DNA of 64,000 nucleotides, taken from assembly GCA_014706295.1 (NCBI GenBank), contig JACSVZ010000002.1, positions 133,799,200-133,863,199 on the forward strand, written 5' to 3'. The position numbers and the translations under genes are program-made. The DNA is from Lycocorax pyrrhopterus obiensis. Lineage: Eukaryota > Chordata > Aves > Passeriformes > Paradisaeidae. Below are positions 61,476-64,000 of the stretch, piece after piece (the first letter of the stretch is position 1; every line of letters begins with the position of its first letter). The notes below the pieces were generated by a model. That model ran no database searches. It was not told where the DNA came from and saw nothing but the letters and a program-made list of their open reading frames with translations.

Positions 61476-64000
61476 ACCAATCCTGGCTACTGCCTGTGAG
61501 TCTTTTCTGTATTCATGCTGTTTTCTGCACATCCACTGCTTAATTAATAATAAATAATTGATGGTCCAGTGATTGTGCCTAGAGAAGGGCCAGCAGTCTT
61601 TAGCAGTCTTCCCCCCTTCCCCCCATCTTAGTTTTCCAAGGAACTTAGATTTTAAGATGATCTAAAGGATGTAGAGGAATGTCCCTTTATCCTGAAATCA
61701 TAGGAAAGGAAGCTCTATATGCTACCATGAAGGTGAAGGAGGGTAAAATACTGAGGGCAAATGTTTGTTTATTTTTTTCTGTCTTTTTCTCTGATTTAAA
61801 AATCAGTACATTTCTTTGGCATGCTCACAGAGACCATGCAAAGAAATTCTTTCGCTCCTATTACAGTAGTTAGGGTTTATCTTGATTTGCCTACTGGTAG
61901 AGGTGGATGATCTAACAGGGAATGAGTGATAGAGCACAGCTACATCACCACACAGAATATACTGTGTGGATTTAGTGGCAGAAACTATGCTATGGCACCA
62001 GAAAGATATATATATATATATATATGGTGTTTTAAAATGTAGGAAAAGAAAAGAAGCAAAAACAAGAAATTGAAAATGAAGTGTATTCTGAGGTATTGTG
62101 ACAGAATTTTAAAGAATGAAAGGTGAGGGTTTAAAAACAAGGGATGAAAGAAGTATTATCAGATTGTACGAGCTGTCACTGGGGTGATCAGACAAAGTTG
62201 TAGTAATTTTTAGTTGTTGTTGTTGTTTTAAAGCCAAAAATATTTAACCTCATTTTGAAAGAAGAAAACATCTGTCATGGAAACTGCATGATTCAAATAA
62301 AAAGCATACAGCAGTAATAATGTAATTAATTTTTAAAGAAAAAACTGGAAGTGTAAGAAGATTAAATTAACAGGATTACAAATGTAATCATAACAGACAA
62401 TAGTATTAGATCTTTAGCAACTATTTGGTTGCTGTAAAAGGCTGCTGACATGAAATAATCATCATAATCAAACATATCAAGTTAATTTCTATGTTTCTAA
62501 AATGCTTTTCCTTCACCATGTCAGAAAAAATATTAATGACAAAATACAGAATTAATACTTCTGAATGGACACAATCTTGGCTGGCCTCATGATTTGCAGT
62601 AGTAAAAAAAATTATTAATTTTTTCTGAACTGGCCTTTGATCAACAACAGGTGGCAGGTTTATTTCAGTGCATAAGAATTGCTGTTAAAGATTTCATTTA
62701 CATTTCAGATAAATCAGTCTTTACATTAGCAACTATATTTCAGCTAATTTATTTTTTCATCATTTAGTTGCTTAAGAAATCACAAATTACTTAGCTCCAA
62801 GAGCTGCCAAACTAAATCTTTAAATGTTTATTTGAATTGTAAGGTACACTTCCTTCAAGAGTTAGAGTAATTAAACAAAACAAACAGAAACCTCAAGACT
62901 GACTACATGCAGAATAAATGTGTTGTGTGTTTTGTAGAGATTTGGGTGAATTATTTCTTCTAATTTTGAAATGGTTGTACAGTACACTGAAAAAGCTGAA
63001 ATAAGAACTTACGGCCAGAAGTAATCAATCTCACTGTTTGTATCCACAGGCCATTACATTTCTTCTGGTTAATGCTGTATGATCCCTTTGACTAGACATA
63101 GCTTGTGTTTTTTGAAGCACAGCTTTCAGGAAGGTATTGTGACCCTACCTGAGTGTCCTATTATACTGCAAAGGACTACTTGCTATAAAACCATTTCTCA
63201 CATTGTTCTGTGCCTTAAGTTGTTTTACACTGCTGTGTAAAGAACTTAAAAATTCACATGACATTTTCTTGCTTTGTCTGTTTCTCTGTATCTGTGTATC
63301 ACTCGGCTCCTCTTTCCCTGAGCAGTTCAGAATGTTAGATTAAAATAGTCTCTGCAGTTCCCCAAGTGTGGAAGAGGACAGACATCTGCAGGAGAAAGCC
63401 AATGTTTTCGAGTCAGAGGCCAGGAGAAAAGCACTGACCTACCTACCAAACATGTTCTGCTGTAGGTGATCTCATCCTTTTTTTCTGAGGGTATTTTTTT
63501 TTATCTTTTGGTATCACAAAGGGTGTTGGCAAGGTTATCAGAATGTTTTTTTTCCTTAGAAACAGCAAGTCAGTAGTGTAATTTGGTTTAGTGGGTGATC
63601 TAGCTAAAAACAGGGAAGTATTTAAGTAGCATTGCAGTCTTTTGGAGGGGCCTGTCTACATGGAGGCCTTTGGGGTATGAGCATAAATAATTTAGAGCAA
63701 TATATTCATTAAATATCATATGGGCACTTCACACACTTGAAATTTGAATAATGATTAAGAATGTTATATTCTTTTACATTATTAGTAATGTTTGGTTTGT
63801 TTACTTGGGATTTTTTTTTTGTTGCTTTATTTATTAAGGTTAGTGAAGTACAGATGGTTTTGGTAAACGGAGAAATTTTGTTTCCTCTGAGTGATAACTT
63901 TTCTACAAGGACAGATTTAGGAATATTTCTAGTTAACTTCATACTTTACTTGTGTTGATTTGTTTCTCAGCAGTTTTTTTTTTCACAGTTTGCCTGTATT
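61476..64000. other. AT-rich non-coding DNA, right end
   Basis: About 2.5 kb with no exon. It contains an (AT)n run at 62,006-62,025, a TTG run at 62,213-62,228, and a patch at about 62,630-62,860 with several ATTA/TAAT homeodomain-type cores. The window ends inside this stretch. Confidence 0.6.
62006..62025. repeat. (AT)n microsatellite
   Basis: Ten perfect AT dinucleotides. Confidence 0.95.

Overview
The window looks like nuclear DNA of a bird. It is mostly AT-rich non-coding sequence with long spacers. It carries several CR1 LINE 3' ends with the usual avian tail (repeats of ATTCTATG), two families of LTR that I recognise as common in bird genomes, and a short SINE with a tRNA-Ile-like head joined to a CR1-like tail. 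That SINE design is known from songbirds (TguSINE1 type), so a passerine is my best guess. The clade is an inference from repeat content, not proof.

Layout. Positions 1-31,000 are a gene-poor stretch holding a possible LTR (5.3-5.6 kb), the tRNA-Ile/CR1 SINE (5.7-5.84 kb), a short degenerate telomere-like tract (6.53-6.59 kb), a minus-strand CR1 (12.6-13.05 kb), an LTR-like GC-rich block (13.5-14.4 kb), a possible broken reading frame on the minus strand (22.6-23.2 kb), a very old CR1 relic (about 26.0-26.4 kb), a plus-strand CR1 (26.9-27.5 kb) and a long minus-strand LTR (28.98-30.1 kb).

The only strong gene signal is a CpG island at about 31,080-32,250. Inside it, on the plus strand, are a CTATTTTTAG box, a first ATG about 100 bp further on, and a strong GTAAGT splice donor. 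This looks like the promoter and first exon of a gene reading rightwards. I cannot name the gene. If the donor is real, the rest of the window (31,761-64,000) is its first intron or part of it. No second exon was recognised.

Positions 32,250-64,000 hold further CR1 pieces (39.4, 40.5, 51.2, 55.3-56.1 and 56.95-57.4 kb), a solo LTR on the minus strand (56.14-56.73 kb), a plus-strand copy of the 29-kb LTR family (60.6-61.5 kb), short tandem duplications and microsatellites.

No complete protein-coding gene, rRNA, functional tRNA, CRISPR array or operon was found. I saw no convincing new biological system. The most useful leads are the unnamed CpG-island gene start, the inverted pair of LTRs flanking it, the SINE as a clade marker, and the possible pseudogene at 22.6-23.2 kb.
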